From Mycolicibacterium frederiksbergense (GTDB lineage: Bacteria > Actinomycetota > Actinomycetes > Mycobacteriales > Mycobacteriaceae): a stretch of 64,000 bases of DNA. Positions 19,336 through 29,013 of this stretch are shown here, piece by piece. The notes beneath the pieces were generated by a model, which had not been told where the DNA came from, did no database searches, and worked only from the letters and a program-made list of their open reading frames with translations. The position numbers and the translations under genes were made by a program. The stretch is taken from contig NZ_CP038799.1 of NCBI RefSeq assembly GCF_012223425.1, positions 930,001 to 994,000 of the forward strand, given 5' to 3'. Numbering within the stretch: position 1 is the stretch's first letter; every line of letters begins with the position of its first letter.

Positions 19336-20334
19336 GTGAAGGTCACTGTTCTGGTCGGCGGCGTGGGTGGCGCCCGCTTCCTCCTGGGCGTCCAGCGCCT
19401 GCTGCAACTCGGGCAGTTTGCCGACGCGGGCGCCGAATCCGAAGCGGCCACTCAACACGAGCTGACCGCCGTCGTCAACGTGGGAGACGACGCCTGGATG
19501 TTCGGCGTACGGATCTGTCCCGACCTCGACACCTGCATGTACACCCTCGGCGGCGGTATCGACCCGGAACGTGGCTGGGGTCACCGTGACGAAACGTGGC
19601 ATGCCAAGGACGAACTGGCCGCCTACGGGGTGCAGCCCGACTGGTTCGGTCTCGGCGACCGCGATCTGGCCACCCATCTGGTGCGCAGTCAGATGCTGCG
19701 CGCGGGATATCCGCTCTCACAGGTCACCGAGGCACTGTGCGCCCGATGGGCTCCCGGCGCCCGACTGCTGCCGGCCACCGATGACCGCAGCGAAACGCAC
19801 GTCGTCGTCACCGATCCCGACGGTGAACGCAAGGCCATCCACTTCCAGGAATGGTGGGTGCGCTACCGCGCCAAGATCGAGACGCACAGCTTCGCCTTCG
19901 TCGGCTCCGACAAGGCCACAGCCGCGCCCGGTGTGACCGAGGCGATCGCCGATGCCGATGTGGTGCTGATCGCCCCGTCCAATCCGGTGGTGAGCATCGG
20001 CTCCATCGTCACCGTCGGCGGTATCCGCGGCGCGCTGCGTTCCACCTCGGCCCCCGTCATCGGCTACTCCCCCATCATCGCCGGAAAACCGTTGCGCGGG
20101 ATGGCCGACGAATGCCTTTCGGTGATCGGTGTCGAATCCTCCTCGGAGGGCGTCGGAAAGCACTTCGGTGCCCGTAGCGGCGTCGGCATCCTGGACGGCT
20201 GGCTGATCGACGCGGGCGACGCCGCCACCATCGAGGGGGTCGAGGTCCGGCAGGCCCCCCTGCTCATGACCGACCCGGCGGCAACCGCCGAAATGGTGCG
20301 GGCCGGACTGCAATTGGCGGGCCTTTCGCTGTGA
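19336..20334 (+). CDS. fbiA: 2-phospho-L-lactate transferase family enzyme FbiA (F420)
   Basis: 332-residue CofD/FbiA protein. It transfers the phosphoenolpyruvyl/lactyl-phosphate moiety from the guanosine donor to Fo, giving (dehydro-)F420-0. The N-terminus [17 protein letters not shown] is the conserved nucleotide-binding loop, and [20 protein letters not shown] is a later family signature. I use the GTG at 19336, which matches M. tuberculosis FbiA (331); the frame is open from 19276. Its stop overlaps the fbiB start by 4 bp. F420 serves deazaflavin-dependent reductases and redox defence in mycobacteria. Confidence 0.97.
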   Translation: MKVTVLVGGVGGARFLLGVQRLLQLGQFADAGAESEAATQHELTAVVNVGDDAWMFGVRICPDLDTCMYTLGGGIDPERGWGHRDETWHAKDELAAYGVQPDWFGLGDRDLATHLVRSQMLRAGYPLSQVTEALCARWAPGARLLPATDDRSETHVVVTDPDGERKAIHFQEWWVRYRAKIETHSFAFVGSDKATAAPGVTEAIADADVVLIAPSNPVVSIGSIVTVGGIRGALRSTSAPVIGYSPIIAGKPLRGMADECLSVIGVESSSEGVGKHFGARSGVGILDGWLIDAGDAATIEGVEVRQAPLLMTDPAATAEMVRAGLQLAGLSL

Positions 20335-21674
20335 GTGCAGAACACGGAACCGCGAAGGCCATCGAGATCATCCCGGTGACCGGGCTCGGCGAGTTCCGTC
20401 CCGGCGACAATCTGGCCGCGGCCATCGCCGGTGCGGCCGGCTGGTTGCGCGATGACGACGTGGTCGTCATCACCAGCAAGGTGCTCTCCAAGACCGAAGG
20501 CCGCATCGTCGCCGCGCCCACCGATCCCGAGCAGCGGGACATCCTGCGCCGCAAGCTCATCGACGACGAGGCGGTACGGGTACTGGCCCGCAAGGGCAAG
20601 ACGCTCATCACCGAGAACGCGATCGGGTTGGTCCAGGCGGCCGCCGGGGTGGACGGATCAAATATCGACGCCGCCGAGCTGGCCCTGCTGCCCGTCGATC
20701 CGGATGGCAGCGCCGCGGCCATCCGGGACGGTATCGCAACGCATCTGGGCGTTCGGGTCGGCATCGTCGTCACCGATACGATGGGACGGGCCTGGCGCAA
20801 CGGGCAGACCGATGTGGCGATCGGCGCGGCCGGGCTGACAGTCCTGCACGGCTACGCGGGCGCCCAGGACCCGCATGGAAACGAGCTCGTGGTGACCGAG
20901 ATCGCGGTGGCCGACGAACTCGCCGCCGCGGCAGATCTGGTGAAGGGCAAGCTGACCGGCATCCCGGTGGCGGTGGTACGCGGATTGCGGCTGCACGACG
21001 ACGGCTCAGGAGGCCACACCCTGGTCCGCAGCGGCGAGGACGACCTGTTCTGGCTCGGCACCGTCGAGGCGATTCAACTGGGCCGCACACAGGCACAGTT
21101 GCTGCGCCGTTCGGTGCGCCGGTTCGCCGCCGGGCCGGTCGACACCGCGCTCATCGAGGAGTCGGTCGCCGAGGCGTTGACCGCGCCGGCACCGCATCAC
21201 ACCCGCCCGGTGCGCTTCGTGTGGGTGCGCGACCCGGCCACCCGGCTGCGGCTACTCGACGCGATGAAGCGCCAATGGCATGCCGATCTGACCGCCGACG
21301 GTCGCTCCGACGAGGATGCCGAGCGCCGCACCGGCCGCGGCCAGATCCTCTACGACGCCCCCGAGCTGATCATTCCGTTCATGGTTCCCGATGGCGCACA
21401 CAGCTATCCGGATCCGCAGCGCACGGCGGCCGAGCACACCATGTTCACGGTGGCCGCGGGCGCCGCCGTGCAGGGACTGCTGGTGGCACTGGCGGTCCGC
21501 GGGGTGGGCAGCTGCTGGATCGGTTCGACGATCTTCGCCGCCGAGATCACCCGCCGCGAGCTGGCCACCGCAGACGATTGGGAGCCGTTGGGCGCCATCG
21601 CGATCGGCTACCCCGCCGAGGAGACCGGGCCCCGCGAGCCGGCATCCGTCGACAGGTTGCTGATCCGGAGATGA
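20331..21674 (+). CDS. fbiB: Bifunctional F420:gamma-glutamyl ligase FbiB
   Basis: 447 residues with two domains. The first about 245 residues are the CofE-like GTP-dependent ligase that adds glutamates to F420-0 ([29 protein letters not shown]). The C-terminal about 200 residues form a nitroreductase-like FMN domain ([25 protein letters not shown]) that in mycobacteria reduces dehydro-F420 and extends the tail. It starts at a GTG overlapping fbiA and its stop overlaps the next gene by 4 bp, so the three genes are translationally coupled. Length agrees with Rv3262 (448). Confidence 0.97.
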   Translation: MSAEHGTAKAIEIIPVTGLGEFRPGDNLAAAIAGAAGWLRDDDVVVITSKVLSKTEGRIVAAPTDPEQRDILRRKLIDDEAVRVLARKGKTLITENAIGLVQAAAGVDGSNIDAAELALLPVDPDGSAAAIRDGIATHLGVRVGIVVTDTMGRAWRNGQTDVAIGAAGLTVLHGYAGAQDPHGNELVVTEIAVADELAAAADLVKGKLTGIPVAVVRGLRLHDDGSGGHTLVRSGEDDLFWLGTVEAIQLGRTQAQLLRRSVRRFAAGPVDTALIEESVAEALTAPAPHHTRPVRFVWVRDPATRLRLLDAMKRQWHADLTADGRSDEDAERRTGRGQILYDAPELIIPFMVPDGAHSYPDPQRTAAEHTMFTVAAGAAVQGLLVALAVRGVGSCWIGSTIFAAEITRRELATADDWEPLGAIAIGYPAEETGPREPASVDRLLIRR

Positions 21675-22204
21675 GCCTGCACGCCTCCGTCGTCGACCTG
21701 CTGTCCCGGTGGAACGCGCCGGATCCCGAACAGGACGCGTTGCGCCACGCGGTGCTGGCGTTCGTGCTGGCCCGGCCCGACGCCTGCGCGCGGGCCTGCG
21801 AGCCCGGGCATGTCACGGCCTCGGCTCTGGTTCTCGATCACAGCGGCGAGCACGCGCTGCTCACCCTGCACCCGCGGGTCGGCCGTTGGCTGCAGCTGGG
21901 TGGGCACTGCGAGGACTCCGACGCCGACATCGCCGCGGCGGCACTGCGTGAGGCCACCGAGGAGTCCGGTATCGACGGGCTGCGCATCGACCCGGAAATG
22001 GTTGCGCTGCATGTACATCCGTTGACCTGCTCCCTCGGCTTGCCCACCCGTCACCTGGATCTGCAGTTCGTCGCGCACGCACCGGCCGGCACCGACTTCG
22101 TGCGCAGCGACGAGTCCCTGGATCTGCGCTGGTGGCCGCTGGAGGCAATGCCGCGGGATGATCCGGCACTGCTGGCGCTGGCACGCGCGGCCCGCACGGC
22201 CTAG
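21671..22204 (+). CDS. NUDIX hydrolase coupled to fbiAB
   Basis: 177-residue NUDIX protein that should cleave a nucleoside diphosphate linked to another group. The Nudix helix is visible as [10 protein letters not shown] followed by LREATEESG, a common actinobacterial variant. The ATG overlaps the fbiB stop (ATGA), giving a fbiA-fbiB-nudix operon; a link to F420 or to its guanylated intermediate is plausible but not shown. The TAG stop is made of the TA target of the downstream IS630-type element plus the first base of the element, so the insertion leaves the protein intact. The open frame from 21221 overlaps fbiB and is not used. Confidence 0.88.
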   Translation: MSLHASVVDLLSRWNAPDPEQDALRHAVLAFVLARPDACARACEPGHVTASALVLDHSGEHALLTLHPRVGRWLQLGGHCEDSDADIAAAALREATEESGIDGLRIDPEMVALHVHPLTCSLGLPTRHLDLQFVAHAPAGTDFVRSDESLDLRWWPLEAMPRDDPALLALARAARTA

Positions 22205-23310
22205 TGGTCCGTCTGCGTATTGACCTGGTGGAGAGAGGCTCTGCCGCGTCGGACTTTGGTGATGATGTCCTCGGCGGGGGCTTTCCAGATGAAGGGTTTG
22301 GGATCGGCGTTCCAATGGGTGGCCCAGGCGATGATGGCTTCGGAGAGTTCGGCGACGCTGGTGAAGGTTCCGCGGCGCAAACGTTTGTCGGTGAGTTCTT
22401 TGAACCATCGCTCGATCAGGTTCAGCCACGAGCTCGAGGTCGGGGTGGGATGCATGTGCCAGCGGCGACGATCCTTGTGCGCCAACCACTTCGCGATCTC
22501 AGGCGTGGAATGCGCTGACAGGTTATCCAGAACGACGTGTACAGAGAGTCCACGCGCGACGCTGGCGTCGATCTGCTTGAAGAACCGCAACACGTCCGCA
22601 CCGGTGTGGCCTTTGCGCAGGTCGGTCAGGACCTCGCCGGTAGCGACGTTCATCGCGGCGAACAAGTCGATGGTGCCGTTGCGCTTGTAGTCATGGGTCA
22701 TGGTTCCGGCGCGGCCGGCCTTCATCGGTAACGATGGTTGAGTACGGTCCAACGCCTGGCACTGGGTTTTCTCATCGAAGCTGAACACCACCGCCCGCGC
22801 GGGTGGATTCATGTACAGCCCAACGACATCGACCAGCTTCTCCTCAAACCGCGGATCGTTGCTGACCTTGAAGGTTTCGACCTTCCACGGCTTGAGCTTG
22901 TGATCGGCCCAGATCTTGGCCACCGAGTCCTTGCCGATCCCGACCCGGGCAGCCAACGTGCGGGTACTCCAATGCGTCGAGCCGTCGGCAGGTCGCCCCT
23001 GATGGGTCAGCCTCAATACTTCTTCGACCGTGCCCGCCGGCAGACTCGACTTACGTCCACGCCCTTTGGCGATCCGGCCCACCCCCTCGATCCCCTCCTG
23101 GGCGAACCTGGAACGCCAGCGCCGCACCGTGTCCGAGTCCACACCGCTGCGCCGCGCGATCTGCTCGTTAGCCACCCCGTCAGCAGCCCACAGCAGCGCC
23201 TGCGCCTGCACCACTTGCCGATGCGGCAACGACGTCGAGGCCGCCATCCGCTCCAACTCCGCACGCTGCGCATCACTGACCGGCAACGCGACAGCTGTCA
23301 TAACAGGCAT
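22201..23310 (-). CDS. IS630-family transposase
   Basis: 369-residue DDE transposase. The N-terminal third holds two helix-turn-helix regions (EQIARRSGVDSDTVRRWRSRF and TRTLAARVGIGKDSVAKIW). The catalytic core shows the acidic triad: D in FSFDEKTQ, D in VHVVLDNLSAHS, and E in SSWLNLIERWF. The stop codon lies across the target-site TA, so the last codon position is supplied by flanking DNA. No frameshift or internal stop is present, unlike many IS630 copies. Confidence 0.95.
   Translation of the reverse strand: MPVMTAVALPVSDAQRAELERMAASTSLPHRQVVQAQALLWAADGVANEQIARRSGVDSDTVRRWRSRFAQEGIEGVGRIAKGRGRKSSLPAGTVEEVLRLTHQGRPADGSTHWSTRTLAARVGIGKDSVAKIWADHKLKPWKVETFKVSNDPRFEEKLVDVVGLYMNPPARAVVFSFDEKTQCQALDRTQPSLPMKAGRAGTMTHDYKRNGTIDLFAAMNVATGEVLTDLRKGHTGADVLRFFKQIDASVARGLSVHVVLDNLSAHSTPEIAKWLAHKDRRRWHMHPTPTSSSWLNLIERWFKELTDKRLRRGTFTSVAELSEAIIAWATHWNADPKPFIWKAPAEDIITKVRRGRASLHQVNTQTDH
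22204..22228. repeat. Left terminal inverted repeat of the IS630-type element
   Basis: Begins GTGGTCCGTCTGCG and matches the reverse complement of the right end at 20 of 25 positions. It overlaps the 3' end of the transposase gene, and its first G completes the stop codon of the NUDIX gene. Confidence 0.88.
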
Positions 23311-23321
23311 ACTACAAACTA

Positions 23322-23346
23322 CCAGATTAATTCACAGACAGACCAC
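23322..23346. repeat. Right terminal inverted repeat of the IS630-type element
   Basis: Its reverse complement begins GTGGTCTGTCTGTG, pairing with the left end. It lies 11 bp upstream of the transposase start and is followed by the second TA of the target duplication. Confidence 0.88.
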
Positions 23347-23357
23347 TAGCTAGGAAC

Positions 23358-24722
23358 TCAGCACTCCACGACGTTGAGCGCCAGACCGCCCTGCGCGGTC
23401 TCCTTGTACTTGTCGAGCATGTCGATTCCGGTCTCCCGCATGGTCTTCACCGCATCGTCGAGCGACACCCGGTGATGTCCATCGCCGCGCAGCGCCATGC
23501 GGGCGGCGGTGATCGCCTTGACCGCGGCGACGGCATTGCGCTCGATACACGGGATCTGCACCAGCCCGCCGACGGGATCACACGTCAGGCCCAGGTTGTG
23601 CTCGATGCCGATCTCGGCCGCATTCTCGACCTGCTCGGGTGTGCCGCCGAGCACCTCGGCCAGACCGGCGGCCGCCATGGCGCAGGCCGACCCGACCTCG
23701 CCCTGGCAGCCGACCTCGGCACCGCTGATGGAGGCGTTTTCCTTGATGATGGAGCCGATCGCGGCCGCGGTCAGCAGAAACCGGACCACGCCGTCGTCGT
23801 CGGCACCGGCGACGAACTCGCTGTAGTAGTGCAGCACCGCCGGGATGATGCCCGCGGCGCCGTTGGTGGGTGCCGTCACCACTCGACCGCCTGCGGCGTT
23901 CTGCTCGTTGACCGCCAGGGCATAGGTGGTGACGTGGTCCATGGCGGACCAGGGATCGGCCTCCGACGGCGAGGCCAGGTACGCGGCCTGATCGGCGGCG
24001 CGCCGACGAACATGCAGACCCCCGGGCAGCACACCGTGGGTGGCACAACCCTGCGCGACGCATTGGCGCATCACCGACCAGATCCGCAACAGTTCCGCGT
24101 GGACGTCTGCCGGGCGACGCAGGGAGTCCTCGTTGGCGCGCGCGATGCCGCTGATCGTCAGCCCGGTCCGGGCCGCCAGTCGCAGTAGCTCATCCGCACT
24201 GCCGAACGGATACGGAATCGTCGGTCGTGAGTCGTCTTCGGGGGTGGCGTCGCGATCGTCGGTGACGAATCCTCCGCCGATCGAGAAATAGACGCGCTCG
24301 GCGAGAACCGTGCCGCCCGCACCGAATGCAGTGAACCGCATCGCGTTTGAGTGCGCACCGATGCGCTTGCGGGGATGCAGCACGATATCGCCGTCGGGCA
24401 GGAAACCGATGGTGTGCCTGCCGAGTATCGACAAGGTGGAGCTGTCGCGGACACCGGCCAGCATGGCGGGCACCCGTTGCGGGTCGACCTGCTCGGGCAG
24501 TTCGCCGAGCAGGCCGAGCTGCAGAGCGGTGACGGTGCCATGCCCCTCGCCGGTGGCCCCGAGCGAACCGAACAGCTCGATCGCCACCCGACCGGTGTCC
24601 CCCAGTACACCCGATGTCACCAGCAGATCCGCGAATCGGCGTGCGGCGATCATCGGGCCCACGGTGTGTGAGCTCGACGGACCGATCCCGATCTTGAAGA
24701 GCTCGAAAACGCTGTAGGTCAT
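23358..24722 (-). CDS. sdaA: L-serine ammonia-lyase
   Basis: 454-residue single-chain iron-sulfur L-serine dehydratase that deaminates L-serine to pyruvate and ammonia. The N-terminal beta domain starts [22 protein letters not shown], and the C-terminal alpha domain has the cluster cysteines in [33 protein letters not shown] and the final VVEC. I start at 24722 with GAGGAG upstream; the frame to 24794 adds unlikely residues. In M. tuberculosis sdaA is elsewhere in the genome, so this neighbourhood differs. The stop is 9 bp from the IS target duplication. Confidence 0.95.
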   Translation of the reverse strand: MTYSVFELFKIGIGPSSSHTVGPMIAARRFADLLVTSGVLGDTGRVAIELFGSLGATGEGHGTVTALQLGLLGELPEQVDPQRVPAMLAGVRDSSTLSILGRHTIGFLPDGDIVLHPRKRIGAHSNAMRFTAFGAGGTVLAERVYFSIGGGFVTDDRDATPEDDSRPTIPYPFGSADELLRLAARTGLTISGIARANEDSLRRPADVHAELLRIWSVMRQCVAQGCATHGVLPGGLHVRRRAADQAAYLASPSEADPWSAMDHVTTYALAVNEQNAAGGRVVTAPTNGAAGIIPAVLHYYSEFVAGADDDGVVRFLLTAAAIGSIIKENASISGAEVGCQGEVGSACAMAAAGLAEVLGGTPEQVENAAEIGIEHNLGLTCDPVGGLVQIPCIERNAVAAVKAITAARMALRGDGHHRVSLDDAVKTMRETGIDMLDKYKETAQGGLALNVVEC

Positions 24723-24854
24723 CGGGGGCTCCTCGCCGTGGTGACAGGGACGAGTTCCACTCTGCCGCAGAAACGGATCGGCCGCGTACGACATTGGCGC
24801 CGAATATCACCCTCACGTCGCTCGAAGACGTCGCCGACCTGGTCGCACCACAGC

Positions 24855-25241
24855 TCACCGAACGCGACCCGATACCTCGTTGACACCGGCACGCGAGGGC
24901 ACACCCTGGCCCGACAGCAGCGCGGTGACCTTACTGCGCTTGGCGTCCAGGTCGCGCAGTTGATCCTCGATGCCCCGCAACGTCTCACGGATGACCTCGG
25001 CCACCTGCGGGCACATGTCCACATCGTCGCCGTTGAGGCACGGCAACACTTTTCGGATGGTCGCGGCGCTGAACCCGGCGTCGATCAACGCCCGGATCTG
25101 GGTCACCGCGCCGACAGCCGACTCGGAGTAGTCACGGTATCCATTCGCGTGCCGGTCGGAGTGCAGCAGTTGCTGTTCCTCGTAGTACCGCAGCGACCTG
25201 GTGGATACGTCGCAGCGTTGCGCGAGCTCCCCGATTCGCAT
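24855..25241 (-). CDS. MerR-family transcriptional regulator
   Basis: 128-residue MerR-type regulator. The N-terminal winged helix reads MRIGELAQRCDVSTRSLRYY with the EEQQLL wing, followed by a dimerisation helix. The C-terminal part contains LPCLNGDDVDMC, two cysteines that could sense metal or redox state or simply be structural. The start at 25241 is the conserved MerR beginning; the longer frame to 25388 overlaps the divergent promoter. It is transcribed away from the hydrolase at 25314, the usual layout for a regulator and its target. Confidence 0.9.
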   Translation of the reverse strand: MRIGELAQRCDVSTRSLRYYEEQQLLHSDRHANGYRDYSESAVGAVTQIRALIDAGFSAATIRKVLPCLNGDDVDMCPQVAEVIRETLRGIEDQLRDLDAKRSKVTALLSGQGVPSRAGVNEVSGRVR

Positions 25242-25274
25242 TGCCCCTGCCCATGTGATCGTCGTCGCACGAGG

Positions 25275-25306
25275 TTGACCTTGACGCCGGTGTGAAGGTT
25301 TAGCGT
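25275..25306 (+). promoter_or_regulatory. MerR-type promoter/operator of the alpha/beta hydrolase
   Basis: TTGACC (25275-25280) as -35 and TAGCGT (25301-25306) as -10 are separated by 19-20 bp, the over-long spacer typical of MerR-controlled promoters. The spacer contains the dyad ACCTT (25278-25282) and AAGGT (25295-25299). The start codon at 25314 is only about 8 bp beyond the -10, so the transcript would be nearly leaderless. Confidence 0.6.
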
Positions 25307-25313
25307 CCACTGT

Positions 25314-26105
25314 ATGACGCCACCACGCCTCGTTGCAGAACCAGACATCATCGCGACCGGGACCGGATCGCCGCTCGTACTGGCCCACGGTGCGGGAGGC
25401 AGCGTCGGCGCCAACTTCGGGCAGGTGATCGACACCCTGTCGGCCACCCGCAGGCTCATCGGCCTGAACTACCCCGGCTCGGGATCCACCCCCGAGGCCC
25501 CCGACGCGCTGGAGCTGACCGTCCTCGCCGATTCATTGGTCGCGGCCGCGGTCGAGGCCGGCTTCGACCGGTTCCCCATCCTCGGCCTGTCTTTGGGGAC
25601 GGCCGTCGCGGTGACGGCCGCCGTGCGCCACCCGGACCGGGTGACCGGGCTGCTGCTCACCGTGGGATTCGCGCGCAGCGACCAGCAGCTGCGACTGGTG
25701 GTCGACACCTGGACCACGCTGGCGCACAGTGGCGATCACGCGACGCTGGCCGGCTACCTGGTGAGCCTGTCCTCCCCCACGGTGCTCGGCGGGCTCGACC
25801 GGCAAGCCGCCGATGCGGCCGTCGCGATGACGCTGGAGCACTACCCCGCCGGCGGAGCCGATCAGGCGCGGTTGGCGGCATCCGTCGACACCCGCGCCGC
25901 GTGCGGCGCCATCGGGGTACCCACCGTGGTCTTCGCCGGTGGGCAGGACCGCATCGTGCTCCCGCAGACGACCCGCCACCTGGCTGCGGCCATACCGGGC
26001 GCGACCCTGATCGAGTACGCCGATGCCGGCCACATCTTCACGACCGACGAGGCATCGTCATGGATCGACGATATTCGCGATTTCCTGCGCGTTCATCAAT
26101 TGTGA
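25314..26105 (+). CDS. Alpha/beta hydrolase, probable MerR target
   Basis: 263-residue alpha/beta hydrolase. The oxyanion-hole segment LVLAHGAGGSVG is near residue 24, the nucleophile elbow is GLSLGTAVAV, the acid is probably in FAGGQDRIV and the histidine in YADAGHIFTTDE. Such enzymes act as esterases, lactonases or peroxidases; the substrate is unknown. It is expressed from a short divergent gap with a MerR regulator and probably controlled by it. It converges on the nucleotide-sugar gene at 26134. Confidence 0.85.
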   Translation: MTPPRLVAEPDIIATGTGSPLVLAHGAGGSVGANFGQVIDTLSATRRLIGLNYPGSGSTPEAPDALELTVLADSLVAAAVEAGFDRFPILGLSLGTAVAVTAAVRHPDRVTGLLLTVGFARSDQQLRLVVDTWTTLAHSGDHATLAGYLVSLSSPTVLGGLDRQAADAAVAMTLEHYPAGGADQARLAASVDTRAACGAIGVPTVVFAGGQDRIVLPQTTRHLAAAIPGATLIEYADAGHIFTTDEASSWIDDIRDFLRVHQL

Positions 26106-26133
26106 ATGCGCCCGGCACATTCCGGCCCAGCGG

Positions 26134-27222
26134 TCAGACGTCGGTCGAGTAGCGGATCCCACCGTCGGGGATGGTCACCCCCGGCCACACCCGGGCACCG
26201 CGCAGCAGCTCACACCGTGCCCCGATATCGGCACCGTCCCCGATGACACCGTCGCGGATGAGCGCCCGTGGTCCGATGCGGGCACCGAACCCGATGATCG
26301 ACCGTTCGATCACCGCCCCGGCCTCGACCCGGACACCGTCGAAGATGACCGCTCCGTCCAGTCGCGCGCCCGCGCCGATCTCGGCGCCCCGGCCGACCAC
26401 GGTCCCGCCGAGCAGCAACGCGCCGGGTGAGACGGCGGCGCCGTCGTGGATGAGGAACTCGCCGCGCTGATGCTGCAGCGCGGGCGACGGAGCGATACCG
26501 CGGACCAGATCCGCCGAGCCCCGCACGAAATCGTCCGGGGTGCCCATATCGCGCCAGTAACTGGCGTCGACGTAGCCGCACACCTTCTTCCCGTCGGTGA
26601 GCAGCTTCGGGAACACCTCGCGCTCCACCGACAGGGCCCGGCCCTTCGGGATCTGGTCGATGATCTCGCGGCGGAAGACATAACAGCCGGCGTTGATCTG
26701 ATCGGTCGGCGGGTCCTGGGTCTTCTCCAGGAATGCGGTGACCCGGCCGTCTGCGTCGGTGGGCACACAACCGAAGGCACGCGGATCCCCGACCCGCACG
26801 AGATGCAGTGTCACATCGGCCTGATGACCGGCGTGGCAGTTCAACAGGGCGCCGAGATCGGCACCGGAGAGCACATCGCCGTTGAACACCAGCGCGGTGT
26901 CATGACGCAGCTTGCCGGCCACGTTGGCGATACCGCCACCGGTGCCCAGCGCCTCCTCCTCCACGACGTACTCGATCTCCAGTCCGAGCTTCGACCCGTC
27001 GCCGAAGGCCGCTTCGAACACCTCGGCCTTGTAGGAGGTGCCCAGCACCACGTGCTGGATACCGGCCGCGGCGATCCGCGACAGCAGGTGGGTGAGGAAC
27101 GGCAGACCGGCCGTCGGCAGCATCGGTTTGGGCGCCGACAAGGTCAGCGGACGCAATCGGGTGCCCTGCCCGCCGACCAGAATGACCGCGTCCACGTCCG
27201 CGGGATCGAGTGTGCCGGCCAT
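26134..27222 (-). CDS. NDP-sugar pyrophosphorylase (mannose-1-phosphate guanylyltransferase type), Rv3264c-like
   Basis: 362-residue nucleotidyltransferase. The N-terminal domain has the nucleotide signature ILVGGQGTRLRPLTLSAPKPM, and the C-terminal 110 residues form a left-handed beta helix of hexapeptide repeats (for example AVIERSIIGFGARIGPRALI). By position it is the Rv3264c protein, named manB or rmlA2 and considered to make GDP-mannose from mannose-1-phosphate and GTP; the exact nucleotide cannot be proved from sequence. The start at 27222 follows a GGGCGG sequence and lies 1 bp after the wbbL stop. Confidence 0.9.
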   Translation of the reverse strand: MAGTLDPADVDAVILVGGQGTRLRPLTLSAPKPMLPTAGLPFLTHLLSRIAAAGIQHVVLGTSYKAEVFEAAFGDGSKLGLEIEYVVEEEALGTGGGIANVAGKLRHDTALVFNGDVLSGADLGALLNCHAGHQADVTLHLVRVGDPRAFGCVPTDADGRVTAFLEKTQDPPTDQINAGCYVFRREIIDQIPKGRALSVEREVFPKLLTDGKKVCGYVDASYWRDMGTPDDFVRGSADLVRGIAPSPALQHQRGEFLIHDGAAVSPGALLLGGTVVGRGAEIGAGARLDGAVIFDGVRVEAGAVIERSIIGFGARIGPRALIRDGVIGDGADIGARCELLRGARVWPGVTIPDGGIRYSTDV

Positions 27223-27223
27223 G

Positions 27224-28102
27224 TCAGAGCCGCCCTTTCGCCTGTTTACGTCGAGAGTTCCGGACCACCAGACCTGCACGGGTTGCCAGCGCACCCCTGA
27301 TCGTCCACCTCAGCGGGGCCTGCCACCAGCGCGAATGACGGTCAGCCAGGAAAGTGTAGGTGCTGCGATGGTGGGCCGCCAGGTTCCGCGCGGGATCCCG
27401 GCCGGTCGAATGACCCTTGTCGTGCAGGATCTCGGCGGTCGGCACATAGACGTTCTGCCGGCCCGACCGCTCCAACCGGTCACCGAGATCGACGTCCTCC
27501 ATGTACATGAAATAGCGCTCGTCGAAACCGCCGATGGCGTTGAACGACTCGCGGCGCAGCAGCAGGCAGGCACCGGACAGCCAGCCGACGGGCCGCTCGG
27601 TGGGAGCCAGCCGCTCCTGCCGGTAGGCCGCCGTCCAGGGGTTCGATTTCCAGACCGGGCCCACGACGGCGTGCATACCGCCGCGGATCAGGCTGGGCTG
27701 ATGCCGCGCGGACGGGTACACCGAGCCGTCCGGATCACGGATCAGCGGGCCGAACGCACCGGCCTGCGGCCACCGCTGGGCGGCCGCCAGCAGTTCGTCG
27801 ATGCTGCCCGGACCCCACTGCACATCGGGGTTGGCCACGATGAACAGCTCCCCGTCGGTGACGTGGGCGTCGACGGCCCGGTTCACGGCGGTGCCGTACC
27901 CGAGATTGCCGCCGGTGCGCAGCAACCGGACGTTCGGATAGCGCTGCACCGCTTCTTCGGGGGTGCCGTCGGTGGAGCCGTTGTCGGCCATGATCACCGT
28001 CACCGGCCGGTCGGTGGCATGCGCCAGCGAGGCCAGGAAACGATCCAGATGTGGGCCCGGTGAATACGTCACCGTCACGACCTTCAGTTCGTCAGTCACC
28101 AC
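27224..28102 (-). CDS. wbbL: Rhamnosyltransferase WbbL (arabinogalactan linker)
   Basis: 292-residue GT2-family glycosyltransferase. The N-terminal GT-A fold reads VVTVTYSPGPHLDRFLASL, then ADNGSTDGT, and the metal/substrate region is near YFMYMEDVDLGDRLERSG. In mycobacteria WbbL adds rhamnose from dTDP-rhamnose to GlcNAc-PP-decaprenol, building the linker that joins arabinogalactan to peptidoglycan, an essential step at the membrane's inner face. The neighbouring RmlD makes its donor. Length matches Rv3265c (about 301). Confidence 0.92.
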   Translation of the reverse strand: MVTDELKVVTVTYSPGPHLDRFLASLAHATDRPVTVIMADNGSTDGTPEEAVQRYPNVRLLRTGGNLGYGTAVNRAVDAHVTDGELFIVANPDVQWGPGSIDELLAAAQRWPQAGAFGPLIRDPDGSVYPSARHQPSLIRGGMHAVVGPVWKSNPWTAAYRQERLAPTERPVGWLSGACLLLRRESFNAIGGFDERYFMYMEDVDLGDRLERSGRQNVYVPTAEILHDKGHSTGRDPARNLAAHHRSTYTFLADRHSRWWQAPLRWTIRGALATRAGLVVRNSRRKQAKGRL

Positions 28103-28153
28103 ACCCAGCCACTTCGTCGCCCACGCTGCCGAGGGTAACGCTCGCCCCGGCCT

Positions 28154-29008
28154 TCACCGCAACGCCGCCAAGGCGGCGTGCAGCCCGTCCTGCCAGGACC
28201 GCATCGGGCTGTGGTCGGCGTCATAGCGGGCGGTCGACAGCGCCGAGTACACCGGCCGCGGCGCGGGCCGCGGGTGCCGGTCGGTGCTCACCGGCCGTAC
28301 CCGTTGCGGGTCGGCTCCGATCCCGGCGAACACCGCGCGGGCCAGTTCGTAGCGGCTGGCCGGGCCGGTGTTGACCACATGCAGCAGCGGCGCGGGCGCC
28401 GGATCGTCGGCGATCAGCAGCAGAGCCCCGACCAGATCGGCGACATAGGTCGGCGAGCCGGTCTGATCGGCCACCACGTCGACGGTGTCGCGTTCGGACT
28501 CCAGCCGGCGCATGGCGGCGACGAAATCGCTACCCGTCCCGGTGTACACCCAGGCGGTGCGCACGACGGTCGCCTCCGGCAGCGCGCCATGCACCTCCCG
28601 CTCCCCGGCGAGCTTGCTACGGCCGTAGACACTGCGCGGGCCGACGGGATCGTCCACCTCGTAGGGCCGCGGGGCTCCGTCGAATTCACCGCTGAACACG
28701 TAGTCGGTGGAGATGTGGATCAGCCGGGCGCCCCGGGACGCGCAGACACGCGCGACATTGCCTGCCCCGATGGCGTTGACGGCATACGCGCGGGTCTCTT
28801 CGGTCTCGGCGATGTCGACGGCGGTCAGGGCGGCGCAGTTGATCACCAGATCGCCGGGGGCGACGATATCGGCGCCGGCGGCCGGATCGGTGATGTCCCA
28901 CTGCGACGACGTACACGCGAGCAGATCGCGCCCCTGGGCGGTGAGTTCACCGCCCAGGAATCGGCCGACCTGCCCGCCCGCGCCGGTGATGACGATTCGG
29001 GCAGGCAC
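28154..29008 (-). CDS. rmlD: dTDP-4-dehydrorhamnose reductase
   Basis: 284-residue NADPH-dependent reductase for the last step of dTDP-L-rhamnose synthesis. The Rossmann motif is GAGGQVGRFLG and the catalytic YxxxK is in YGRSKLAGE; ISTDYVFSGEFD is a family signature. I choose the GTG at 29008, which lies 5 bp after the stop of the upstream glycosidase gene; an upstream in-frame ATG at 29053 would overlap that gene by 40 bp. It works with WbbL, encoded next. Confidence 0.93.
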   Translation of the reverse strand: MPARIVITGAGGQVGRFLGGELTAQGRDLLACTSSQWDITDPAAGADIVAPGDLVINCAALTAVDIAETEETRAYAVNAIGAGNVARVCASRGARLIHISTDYVFSGEFDGAPRPYEVDDPVGPRSVYGRSKLAGEREVHGALPEATVVRTAWVYTGTGSDFVAAMRRLESERDTVDVVADQTGSPTYVADLVGALLLIADDPAPAPLLHVVNTGPASRYELARAVFAGIGADPQRVRPVSTDRHPRPAPRPVYSALSTARYDADHSPMRSWQDGLHAALAALR

Positions 29009-29013
29009 GACCG

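Larger units (their letters stand above)
22204..23346 (-). mobile_element. IS630-family insertion sequence, complete
   Basis: 1143-bp element with 25-bp imperfect terminal inverted repeats (20 of 25 identical), a single transposase gene filling almost all of it, and a TA dinucleotide on each side (22202-22203 and 23347-23348), the target duplication expected for IS630/Tc1-type transposition. The transposase is intact, so the element may still be active. It lies between the fbi operon and sdaA and breaks no gene. Confidence 0.92.
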
